From: Arenicellales bacterium | Lineage (GTDB): Bacteria; Pseudomonadota; Gammaproteobacteria; Arenicellales; UBA868 | Reading direction: 5' to 3' | Assembly: GCA_028825345.1 (NCBI GenBank) | Contig: JAPKAJ010000038.1 | Location: forward strand, 1-13,289 | DNA length: 13,289 bases | Shown: one piece after another, positions 1-6,620 of the stretch | How the letters are laid out: the number at the start of each line of letters is the position of its first letter | How positions within the stretch are numbered: position 1 is the first letter of the stretch | Position numbers and translations under genes: made by a program | Notes under the pieces: generated by a model | Told to the model about the DNA's origin: nothing | What the model saw: only the letters and a program-made list of their open reading frames with translations | Database searches by the model: none

Positions 1-650
1 GTGGCTTCCAGATCGTCATCCTTAAGGGTCAACGAGCCAGCTAAGGTCAATGCTGCCCCGTTCAGACTGCCAGTCAGCACAGCCTCGCTACCCTCACCCC
101 TCGAGGGCAGGGTCAAAGTCAAACGTTCAAGATATAGATCCTGATGCAACCGCGGATCACGCCCAGCAAATACCAGCCGTGCATCCTGAATCAACACATC
201 ACGTGGGACCAGTTGCAATAAGGCGGACGGCAACTTGGCCGATGGCTGCTCTCGATCAAAGTGCCAGTTAGCCTGACCATCAGCACTGACTGCCAGTTGG
301 AGCGTCGGACCATCCAACTGCAATCGGTCAATCACGGCTATACCAGAGAACAGCGACCAAAGATCAAATTCGATAACTCCATTTTTAAGTTCCAATAGAT
401 CGACATCAAAAGTATCTGCAGGGCTCGCAAGGCGCAATCCGGACACCTTCAGGCGAGTCGTCGGCCACAGTTGGAAATCCAGTGAATCGCTTATCGTCAC
501 CTCACGATTAATGGCGACACTCAACCAGCTCGCTAGAGCATCACGATGGTCGTTCCAGTTCAGGTACTGCAGCGCCAGGGCGAGCACTGCGACCGTAGCC
601 ACCAGTACGGTCGCAACCGATAGAATAAGCCGTTTGACCAGTTTCACCAT
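1..650 (-). CDS. AsmA-family envelope protein, N-terminal part (partial)
   Basis: A reading frame is open on the minus strand from an ATG at 648-650 to the left edge, giving 216 residues without a stop. Residues 1-6 are basic and about 7-28 form one hydrophobic segment, which looks like a signal anchor leaving the rest in the periplasm. After it comes the AsmA-type N-terminal pattern: a short helix with HRDALASWLS, then INREVTISDSLDFQLWP and a following V-L-L-A-S-P strand, as in the family's repeat of a small side-chain-rich beta layer. The alternating hydrophobic strands that follow fit the AsmA/bridge-like lipid-transfer fold. Family members affect outer membrane lipid or protein homeostasis, but the substrate here is unknown. 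Full AsmA proteins are usually 600 residues or more, so most of this gene lies outside. No strong Shine-Dalgarno precedes the ATG; an in-frame TTG eight codons upstream is an alternative. The gene is divergent from ttcA. Confidence 0.8.
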   Translation of the reverse strand, partial: MVKLVKRLILSVATVLVATVAVLALALQYLNWNDHRDALASWLSVAINREVTISDSLDFQLWPTTRLKVSGLRLASPADTFDVDLLELKNGVIEFDLWSLFSGIAVIDRLQLDGPTLQLAVSADGQANWHFDREQPSAKLPSALLQLVPRDVLIQDARLVFAGRDPRLHQDLYLERLTLTLPSRGEGSEAVLTGSLNGAALTLAGSLTLKDDDLEA

Positions 651-805
651 TGGGGATACAAGCAGATGCTGCAATTCATGGGAACGAAATCTCGCGACCG
701 AAGTTCATGACAGTTAAGATACCCCAAAATGAGCTAGACGGCAGACCAAGCCAAAGTCATACCGGGCGGACGGTATCCAGCACATGCAATCATCGACCCA
801 CTGAT
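651..805. promoter_or_regulatory. Divergent intergenic region between the AsmA-like gene and ttcA
   Basis: These 155 bp lie between two genes transcribed away from each other, so promoters for both must lie here or overlap the coding ends. The ttcA reading frame stays open upstream through this region, with ATG codons at 650 and 707, but neither has a good ribosome binding site. I could not pick a convincing -35/-10 pair in either direction. The closest -10-like hexamer is TAAGAT at 715-720. Confidence 0.4.
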
Positions 806-1672
806 ATGAAAACATCGATCAACGATAACAAGCTGAGCAAGCGACTGCGTCGCAAGACCGGGCAGGCGATCCAAGATTTTCAGATGATCGGCGAGGGTGA
901 ACGAGTTATGGTCTGCATCTCCGGAGGCAAGGACTCCTTTACTCTGCTCGATATCCTCAAGCGATTGCGCCAGCGGGCTCCGATCTCCTTTACTCTGCGG
1001 GCGGTTCATCTGGATCAGAACCAGCCCGGGTTCCCGGTTGAAATACTACGGGAATATCTTGAAACCACCGGGGTGCCCTTTGATGTCATCGATGAAGATA
1101 CCTACAGTATAGTAAAACGTGTTATTCCTGAAGGCAAAACCATGTGCGGACTATGCTCGCGGCTGCGCCGGGGCATTCTCTACCGCTATGCTCGTGAACA
1201 CGGCATGACTCGGATCGCCCTGGGGCATCACCGCGATGACATGATCGAAACCCTGTTTTTGAATATGTTTTATGGTGGCCAACTAAAATCAATGCCTCCC
1301 AAGCTGCTAAGCGACGACGGCACCAATGTGGTAATCCGTCCGCTGGCCTATTGTACCGAGGCCGATATCACCGATTACTCTCGTCTACGCGAATTCCCGT
1401 TGATCCCATGTAATTTGTGCGGCTCACAGGATCACCTTCAGCGCCAGGCCATCAAGAAGATGCTGGCTGGCTGGGAGGAATCCCGGCCAGGACGCATGGC
1501 CAGTATTTTCCGCAGCCTGACCCGCGTCGCGCCGAGTCAACTGGCTGATCGGAACCTTTTCGACTTCGCCGCATTGGACTCACACCAGAAATTCAGCCAA
1601 TGGCTTCCAGAGGGTGTCAGCCAACACCCAGCCGGCTCGGATTCTATCGAACCCCTGGAGCGTACTGTTTGA
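806..1672 (+). CDS. ttcA: tRNA 2-thiocytidine(32) synthetase TtcA
   Basis: TtcA makes 2-thiocytidine at position 32 of certain tRNAs, using ATP and an iron-sulfur cluster in the cytoplasm. The 288-residue product carries the PP-loop motif SGGKDS at residues 39-44, which binds ATP. Cys114 and Cys117 (MCGLCSRLRRG) and Cys202 (PCNLCGSQ) match the cysteines that hold the Fe-S cluster in the family. GHHRDD (140-145), FYGG (156-159) and IRPLAYC (177-183) are further family signatures. Length is close to the roughly 300 residues usual for TtcA. The frame is open upstream, but family alignment favours ATG 806, since the conserved part begins right after with KLSKRLRRKTGQAI. No strong ribosome binding site is seen there. 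It is the first gene of an operon with the M18 peptidase, whose start overlaps its stop. I see no sign of damage. Confidence 0.95.
   Translation: MKTSINDNKLSKRLRRKTGQAIQDFQMIGEGERVMVCISGGKDSFTLLDILKRLRQRAPISFTLRAVHLDQNQPGFPVEILREYLETTGVPFDVIDEDTYSIVKRVIPEGKTMCGLCSRLRRGILYRYAREHGMTRIALGHHRDDMIETLFLNMFYGGQLKSMPPKLLSDDGTNVVIRPLAYCTEADITDYSRLREFPLIPCNLCGSQDHLQRQAIKKMLAGWEESRPGRMASIFRSLTRVAPSQLADRNLFDFAALDSHQKFSQWLPEGVSQHPAGSDSIEPLERTV
1656..1661 (+). promoter_or_regulatory. Ribosome binding site selecting the TTG start of the M18 peptidase
   Basis: TGGAGC, with GGAG at 1657-1660, lies eight bases before a TTG at 1669-1671. The frame is open further upstream, so this site decides the start. It puts the peptidase start inside the ttcA stop codon (TTGA), a layout typical of translational coupling. 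Confidence 0.6.
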
Positions 1673-2973
1673 ACGCTGATACCTTCAACTCGGGCCTGCT
1701 GGAATACCTGCACCGATCCCCTACTCCATTTCATGCTGTTGCCAGCATGGTCAAACAACTGCAGGCACAGGGCTTCACGGCGCTCGACGAAGGTGCAAGC
1801 TGGTCTGTGTCACACAAAGATGCGGCATTTGTTGCTCGCAATGATTCCTCGCTGTGCGCCTTTCGAATCGGTAGTTCCCCAATCAGTGAAACGGGACTAC
1901 GCATTATCGGAGCCCATACCGATAGCCCCTGTCTGAAGATCAAGCCTCGACCTGAATCCTATCGTGAAGGCATTTTACAACTCGGGGTTGAAGTCTACGG
2001 CGGCGCACTGCTTGCGCCCTGGTTCGATCGTGACCTGTCGCTGGCGGGTCGGGTCACTTGCAAGACCCACGAAGGAAAATCCATCTCGGTACTGATCGAC
2101 TTTGAAAAACCCATTGCGACTATCCCCAGCCTGGCGATACACCTGAACCGCGATATTCACAAAAATCGCTCTATCAACCCGCAAAAAGAGCTGGTACCGC
2201 TGCTATGTGATCTCGCGGGCGAGACAGAGCCTGATTTTCGCCAGATGCTGGCCGACCAAGCACGCCAACAGCACCCCGATGCAAAGATTGAGACAGTTAC
2301 TGACTTCGAGATCAGCTGCTATGACACGCAGCCGGGGCAACAAGTAGGCTTAAATGGCGACTACCTGGCCAGTGCGCGACTGGACAACCTGCTCAGCTGT
2401 TATGTCGGCCTGCGCAGCCTTCTTGATGTCGACAGCGACACAACAGTGCTCCTCATCTGCAACGATCACGAGGAAGTCGGCAGCGTTTCCGCAGCAGGTG
2501 CCCAGGGCCCTTTGCTTCGCTCAACCCTGGAAAGGCTTTGTGGAACAGGGGAATCACTGACCCGTGCACTGTCGCACTCATTACTGGTCTCGACCGATAA
2601 TGCCCATGCCGTTCACCCCAACTATGACGATAAGCATGATCCGCAACACCGGCCGCGGCTCAATGGCGGCCCGGTGATCAAGTTCAACGCTAACCAACGC
2701 TACGCTACCAACAGCGTCACCGCTGCTATCTTCCGCGACCTCTGTGCCAAGGCAAAAGTTCCGGTGCAGACCATCGCCATGCGCAGTGACATGGCCTGCG
2801 GCAGCACTATTGGCCCAATCACCGCCAGCACAGTGGGTATTGATACAGTAGATGTGGGCGCACCTCAACTGGGCATGCATTCACCGCGCGAAGTTACCGG
2901 CTGGCGTGACCCAGTCTGGCTTTATCTGGCCCTCAAAGCTTTTTTCGAATCTCCAACCCGACCCGGTCAGTGA
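1669..2973 (+). CDS. apeB: M18 family aspartyl aminopeptidase
   Basis: This predicted cytoplasmic metallopeptidase removes N-terminal, preferentially acidic, residues from peptides. With the TTG start the protein has 434 residues, in line with bacterial M18 enzymes. The cocatalytic two-metal site is visible: His83 in GAHTDSPCLK, Asp239 in ARLDNLLS, the Glu pair 268-269 in NDHEEVGS, Asp310 in VSTDNAHA, and His404 in GMHSPRE. The family block MRSDMACGSTIGP (371-383) is also intact, as is HPNYDDKHD (316-324). No signal peptide is seen. The start is chosen from the GGAG eight bases upstream and from homology, because M18 proteins begin with a short helix and then a P-TP-FHAV block, here at 18-24. 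It overlaps ttcA by four bases and ends overlapping the HAD gene, so the three are probably co-transcribed. The symbol apeB follows the name used for proteobacterial M18 enzymes; pepB-like names also occur. Confidence 0.93.
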   Translation: MNADTFNSGLLEYLHRSPTPFHAVASMVKQLQAQGFTALDEGASWSVSHKDAAFVARNDSSLCAFRIGSSPISETGLRIIGAHTDSPCLKIKPRPESYREGILQLGVEVYGGALLAPWFDRDLSLAGRVTCKTHEGKSISVLIDFEKPIATIPSLAIHLNRDIHKNRSINPQKELVPLLCDLAGETEPDFRQMLADQARQQHPDAKIETVTDFEISCYDTQPGQQVGLNGDYLASARLDNLLSCYVGLRSLLDVDSDTTVLLICNDHEEVGSVSAAGAQGPLLRSTLERLCGTGESLTRALSHSLLVSTDNAHAVHPNYDDKHDPQHRPRLNGGPVIKFNANQRYATNSVTAAIFRDLCAKAKVPVQTIAMRSDMACGSTIGPITASTVGIDTVDVGAPQLGMHSPREVTGWRDPVWLYLALKAFFESPTRPGQ

Positions 2974-3755
2974 GTCCGCCCGACCCGAAGGCAGACTACG
3001 GGCTCCTTCGCGGCCTGCTGTTCGATTTTGACGGCACACTGATCGACAGCGAACTTGATCTTCACCTGCCGGCATTCAATCAGGCATTTGCAGATGCCGA
3101 GCTGGCCTGGCACTGGGATGTATCTGAGTACACTCAGTTGCTTGAGGTGCCTGGTGGTCACGAACGTATCTGCGCCTACGCCGAGAAACGCTGTCCTGAA
3201 CTGAGCGCCGCCCAACGCCATACGTTGGCCAGCAAACTGCATACAGCCAAGAACGCGAGGGTACAACAACGACTGAATGATCGCCCCCTCAGCCTGCGTC
3301 CTGGTATGGAAAGATTACTTAACCAGGCCAGCCGGGCCGGGCTACGGCTAGGCATTGCCAGTACCGCAAACTCGCGCACCATCGAATCAGCCTTGAGCGG
3401 TGCGTTGGCGCAAAACGTCTGCGAGCTTTTTGACACCATCGTTGGCGGCGACCAGGTTGCTCGGGTAAAACCTGCGCCCGACGTGTACTTACAAGCACTT
3501 AAAAACCTTCAACTTGATGCCAGTGAAGCTATTGCAATCGAAGATTCGCCGCCCGGCCTTGCGTCTGCGCAGGCAGCCGGGCTGGTTACTGTGATCTGGC
3601 CCAACGCAATGACCTGTAGCGAAAATTTTGATACCGCAGCACTGGTACTCGACTATCAAGGCGATCATGCCAACCACACTTTGCCAAGCGCCTCCACACA
3701 AACACATGCGAGTGATCTCATCGGCCTTGACCGCTTGGCTGCCCTGCTAGGGTAA
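2970..3755 (+). CDS. HAD-superfamily hydrolase, CbbY-like phosphatase
   Basis: A 261-residue HAD subfamily I phosphatase or phosphomutase. Motif I is LFDFDGTLIDSE, with nucleophile Asp19 and acid/base Asp21. Motif II is IASTANS around Ser131, motif III is Lys167 in RVKPAPDVY, and motif IV is Glu191-Asp192 in IEDSPPGLASA. The cap region has AFNQAF, WHWDVSEYTQLL and PGGHERICAYA, a pattern close to CbbY. Characterised CbbY enzymes dephosphorylate xylulose-1,5-bisphosphate, a RuBisCO inhibitor. Related proteins occur in organisms without RuBisCO, so the substrate is an inference only. About 30 residues at the C-terminus (230-261) extend past the usual core. The GTG start overlaps the peptidase stop (GTGA), giving operon coupling, but its ribosome binding site is weak. 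No RuBisCO or Calvin-cycle gene is in the window. Confidence 0.85.
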   Translation: MSPPDPKADYGLLRGLLFDFDGTLIDSELDLHLPAFNQAFADAELAWHWDVSEYTQLLEVPGGHERICAYAEKRCPELSAAQRHTLASKLHTAKNARVQQRLNDRPLSLRPGMERLLNQASRAGLRLGIASTANSRTIESALSGALAQNVCELFDTIVGGDQVARVKPAPDVYLQALKNLQLDASEAIAIEDSPPGLASAQAAGLVTVIWPNAMTCSENFDTAALVLDYQGDHANHTLPSASTQTHASDLIGLDRLAALLG

Positions 3756-3792
3756 CCTTCCCTACCGACACACGCGAGAATGTGTCCGGCGC

Positions 3793-3819
3793 AAAAAAAC
3801 CGGGCACAAGGCCCGGTTT
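3793..3819. terminator. Rho-independent terminator between convergent genes
   Basis: The stem is AAACCGGGC (3797-3805) and GCCCGGTTT (3811-3819) around a five-base loop ACAAG, a perfect 9-bp arm. Read on the minus strand the stem runs into seven T residues, a classic terminator. However, it lies downstream of the cytochrome gene on that strand, so it ends that transcript. Read on the plus strand it follows the HAD gene, with only three T residues. It probably works in both directions, more strongly for the minus strand. Confidence 0.85.
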
Positions 3820-3871
3820 CGTCTGGCCCAGCACTCGGACACCTTATCAGCACCCAGGCCAGCTGCGGGCT

Positions 3872-4186
3872 TTACTGGGATTGCTCTACCATGTAATCCA
3901 CAGCTAATTTAATATCATCATCACTTAAGTGGGCAAAGCCGCCTTTGGGAGGCATAAAACCGGTCTCGCCCTGATAGCCCACGATCGCGTGCTCATAAAG
4001 CACTTCGGCGCCTTGTGCGATACGATCGACCCAAACGGTCGGGTCTCCGACCATGGGAGCACCGGCCACACCAGAGGCGTGGCAAGCCATACAACCGCTG
4101 TTGTAAATGGCGGCGCCGTCGGCATTAGCCGCCATAGGCATCAGGCCAAGCAGGGCCGTGCTGATAAAAATGAATCGTTTTTTCAT
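3872..4186 (-). CDS. Small periplasmic cytochrome c, class I (c5-type)
   Basis: A 104-residue protein with one haem c site. The N-terminus MKKRFIFISTALLGLMPMAANA is a signal peptide, with likely cleavage after Ala20 or Ala22. Haem attaches at CMACH (residues 32-36), with His36 as proximal ligand. Met78 in GFMPPKGG is the likely distal ligand, in the position typical of c5/c-555-like cytochromes. The C-terminal helix with LSDDDIKLAVDYMV (87-100) is the conserved last helix of class I cytochromes. It should carry electrons in the periplasm, but the partner oxidase or dehydrogenase cannot be read from the context. A strong ribosome binding site, AAGGAG at 4194-4199, sits seven bases before the ATG. 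The gene stands alone, convergent with the ttcA operon. Confidence 0.92.
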   Translation of the reverse strand: MKKRFIFISTALLGLMPMAANADGAAIYNSGCMACHASGVAGAPMVGDPTVWVDRIAQGAEVLYEHAIVGYQGETGFMPPKGGFAHLSDDDIKLAVDYMVEQSQ

Positions 4187-4215
4187 TGATTAACTCCTTG
4201 CAATTAGGTTAATAG

Positions 4216-4243
4216 AAGATAAAGCCGTACTGCCATAATTCAA
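4216..4243 (-). promoter_or_regulatory. Candidate sigma70 promoter of the cytochrome c gene
   Basis: On the minus strand TTGAAT (4238-4243) and TATCTT (4216-4221) are separated by 16 bp. They match the -35 and -10 consensus at four positions each. The -10 lies about 30 bases before the ATG, with the ribosome binding site between. The match is moderate and the spacing one short of ideal. Confidence 0.35.
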
Positions 4244-4579
4244 CTGGCGCGTGCAGGAAAATTTGTTAAGTTCGAGTCTAGGGTCTGAATCCAGATAGGT
4301 AAACGTGCCAGGTTCATGATTCGCAAAAAGGTGGTTGCCAATTTTGCGGGCCAGATGCAACTGGTGACTCCAATCTGGTCTGACCTGATAGGCATGAAAG
4401 TGAAATGAGCGGGAAAAGCCCAGTTGAGTTGTACTCCCCCTGCGGATGCGGGGGCAGCAGGCTGACCACTTTGCCAGTCAAACCAGGTCCATTATTACAA
4501 CCTACCGGGACCCAGAGATTGAGGTCAGCACTGATGAGTGGCAATAAGTTTAGTATTTTATGATTTTCTAGATCTATTT
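4244..4579. other. Intergenic region between the cytochrome gene and prfC, no convincing gene
   Basis: No reading frame here has a credible start. The longest, on the minus strand at 4314-4544, would need a TTG without a ribosome binding site. One hairpin-like stretch stands out: CCCCCTGC-GGAT-GCGGGGG within about 4435-4453, a GC-rich stem with one bulged T. It has no adjoining T-run to mark a terminator. A weaker pair CCAGAT...ATCTGG lies around 4350-4377. The end next to prfC is AT-rich. Confidence 0.4.
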
Positions 4580-6157
4580 TTATAACTCCCGAATGGCAGC
4601 GAAGCGGATCTCAGGCCAACGATCCTGGGCCAGGCGCAGGTTTGCGCCATTTGGCGCGAGATAGGTCAAGGCTCCAGAGGCATCCAGTGCAAGATTCTGT
4701 GGCGATTTTCGTCTAATTTCGTCTAATTTGCTCGATTCCTTGCTATCTATCCACCTAGCGGTGATAACCGGAACAGCTTCGAAAATGCAATCAACGCCGT
4801 ACTCGTGCTTCAGCCGATGAGCCACTACATCAAACTGCAGTATGCCTACCGCACCGAGAATCAAATCATTGCTTTGTAATGGACGAAATACCTGGGTTGC
4901 CCCTTCCTCACTCAACTGGTCGAGGCCCTTGTTGAGCGCCTTGCTCCGCAGGGGGTCTGCCAGACGGACTCGACGAAATAGCTCTGGCGCAAAACTCGGT
5001 ATTCCGGAGAACTTAAGCTCCTCTCCCTCGGTGAAGGCGTCACCAATTTGGATCGTGCCGTGATTGTGCAGGCCAATGATGTCCCCGGCGACGGCGGTGG
5101 CAGTTAACTCACGGCGCGAGGCCATAAAGGTAATTGCGTTATGCAACTGAAGATCACGCTGCACACGGACGTGGCGCACACGCAATCCTTTCTGATAAGT
5201 GCCCGACGTAATACGCAGGAAAGCGACGCGGTCATGATGGGCTGGATCCATGTTTGCCTGAATCTTGAAAACAAATCCTGTAAAACCCGGTTCGACACTT
5301 TCCACTACACGCGACTCGGTAATGCGCGGCAATGGCGCTGGGGCATGATCAACAAAGGCATCAATAAGTTCGTCGGTACCCTCGTGGTTCAGTGCCGAAC
5401 CAAAAAACACAGGTGTTAATTTGCCAGCAAGGTACCCGGCCCTATCAAAAGCGTGCGACGCGCCCTGGAGTAGTTCGATCTCCTCACGAAGCCGTTCCGC
5501 ATCAGATCCGGCAATCACATCAAGTTCTGGGTTGTCCAGGCCTTGGACGATTCTTGCCGGCGAACCACCAGCGCCGGACCGGTCAAACAGTGATGTGGAA
5601 TCTTCATGAAGCCGGTAGACGCCACGAAAATGGCGGCCCGAACCCAGCGGCCAGGTCACAGGCGCGCAGTTGATACGCAGCACAGATTCCACCTCGTCCA
5701 GCAATTCCACAGGATCACGAGTCTCGCGATCCATCTTATTAATAAATGTCATGATCGGGGTATCGCGCAACCGGCAGACATCCATCAACTTGATCGTGCG
5801 TTCCTCGACACCCTTGGCCGCATCGATCACCATCAGCGCCGAATCAACAGCGGTCAGCGTCCGATAGGTGTCTTCGGAGAAATCCGCGTGGCCGGGCGTA
5901 TCCAGCAGATTGACGATAAAGTTGCGATATTCAAATTGCATCACCGAGGACGTTACCGAAATGCCGCGTTCCTTCTCGAGTTTCATCCAGTCCGACGTCG
6001 CGTAGCGACCACTCTTACGAGCACGAACAGTCCCGGCTTCCTGGATGGCGCCACCGTAATGCAGGAATTTTTCCGTCAGCGTGGTCTTGCCCGCATCGGG
6101 ATGTGAGATGATGGCGAACGTGCGTCGCCGGTGCACCTCGGCGAGGTGATCTGACAT
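4580..6157 (-). CDS. prfC: Peptide chain release factor 3 (RF3)
   Basis: RF3 is the GTPase that frees release factors RF1 and RF2 from the ribosome after termination, and it helps quality control. The 525-residue product matches the family length (529 in E. coli). GTPase motifs are in order: G1 SHPDAGKTT (18-26), switch region with ERGISVTSSV (63-72), G3 DTPGHADFSEDTYRTL (86-101) and G4 NKMD (140-143). SHPDAGKTT and SEDTYRTLTAVDSA separate RF3 from EF-G and BipA. Downstream come the domain II block (SGTYQKGLRVRHVR) and RF3-type domain III (VGILQFDVVAHRLKHEYGV). The C-terminus ends in a conserved RWPEIRF-like segment. Start is ATG at 6155-6157, preceded only by a weak AAGAA. No damage is seen. 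Confidence 0.97.
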   Translation of the reverse strand: MSDHLAEVHRRRTFAIISHPDAGKTTLTEKFLHYGGAIQEAGTVRARKSGRYATSDWMKLEKERGISVTSSVMQFEYRNFIVNLLDTPGHADFSEDTYRTLTAVDSALMVIDAAKGVEERTIKLMDVCRLRDTPIMTFINKMDRETRDPVELLDEVESVLRINCAPVTWPLGSGRHFRGVYRLHEDSTSLFDRSGAGGSPARIVQGLDNPELDVIAGSDAERLREEIELLQGASHAFDRAGYLAGKLTPVFFGSALNHEGTDELIDAFVDHAPAPLPRITESRVVESVEPGFTGFVFKIQANMDPAHHDRVAFLRITSGTYQKGLRVRHVRVQRDLQLHNAITFMASRRELTATAVAGDIIGLHNHGTIQIGDAFTEGEELKFSGIPSFAPELFRRVRLADPLRSKALNKGLDQLSEEGATQVFRPLQSNDLILGAVGILQFDVVAHRLKHEYGVDCIFEAVPVITARWIDSKESSKLDEIRRKSPQNLALDASGALTYLAPNGANLRLAQDRWPEIRFAAIREL

Positions 6158-6191
6158 GGAATTCTTATTGGCGCAGGCGGAACGGGCGCCG

Positions 6192-6197
6192 ATTATA
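6192..6197 (-). promoter_or_regulatory. Candidate -10 element for prfC
   Basis: A perfect TATAAT on the minus strand lies 34 bases before the prfC start, in GC-rich surroundings. No good -35 hexamer is seen at 15-18 bp, so the promoter may be weak or need an activator. An inverted repeat, GCCG before and CGGC after, flanks the hexamer. Confidence 0.4.
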
Positions 6198-6280
6198 GCC
6201 GGCTATGACAAATTCTTCCTCGCAGCGGCTACCGCTTCCAGGCCTTCAGGACGCAGGGCCTATCCTGTTAAGCCGAAATC

Positions 6281-6445
6281 TCATCGCTCATCCCTTATTT
6301 CACGCTCATCTTCCTGAGCTCTGGCGGGCCGAAAAGATTGAGCAAACGGCAACGGTATCTGCGGATTATATTTAGCGAAATCAACGATCCGGTGACGGCG
6401 TACCAAGGTGATGCGATAACGGGTTTTCCATCTGCGCCGGTTCAT
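6281..6445 (-). CDS. Possible 54-aa reading frame, uncertain
   Basis: A short minus-strand frame starts at ATG (6443-6445) and ends at TGA (6281-6283). Its product has an Arg-rich first half (MNRRRWKTRYRITLVRRHR), then PQIPLPFAQSF and a charged tail with many Glu, Asp and Arg. Codon choice looks protein-like in part, but no clear ribosome binding site precedes it and I recognise no family. It starts just inside the inverted repeat at 6458-6524. It could be a small gene, a relic or chance. Confidence 0.15.
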   Translation of the reverse strand: MNRRRWKTRYRITLVRRHRIVDFAKYNPQIPLPFAQSFRPARAQEDEREIRDER

Positions 6446-6457
6446 AGTTGGAAACGT

Positions 6458-6524
6458 CCAAAGACAGGGTACATACCCAGTTCAGCAATGAATCATCATA
6501 GTCCCAGTGTAACCCTGTCCTTGG
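6458..6524. repeat. Long inverted repeat upstream of the regulator gene
   Basis: The arms CCAAAGACAGGGT (6458-6470) and ACCCTGTCCTTGG (6512-6524) are complementary at 12 of 13 positions, separated by 41 bases. The whole could fold as a stem-loop on either strand or be the two ends of a tiny mobile-element relic. It lies about 100 bp before the regulator start at 6621. The rest of the 463-bp gap from 6158 to 6620 holds no secure gene. Confidence 0.6.
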
Positions 6525-6620
6525 CCTGACACTATCACTGTCGCTGGCCCTGCTGCTCTTCGCCATCGCCACAAGCATGGGGCATAATTCCAACAACCTT
6601 GCATCCAGCCGGTAAAGCCA

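Noticed and set aside
4314..4544. A 76-codon minus-strand frame after prfC
   Set aside because: It needs a TTG start with no ribosome binding site, and its composition looks like translated intergenic hairpin sequence.
5606..6106. A 166-codon plus-strand frame opposite prfC
   Set aside because: It is the antisense shadow of the conserved RF3 GTPase domain, has no ribosome binding site and shows no protein family features.
6158..6620. A riboswitch (for example a molybdenum-cofactor type) upstream of the regulator
   Set aside because: I could not match conserved riboswitch core elements; only an inverted repeat is supported.
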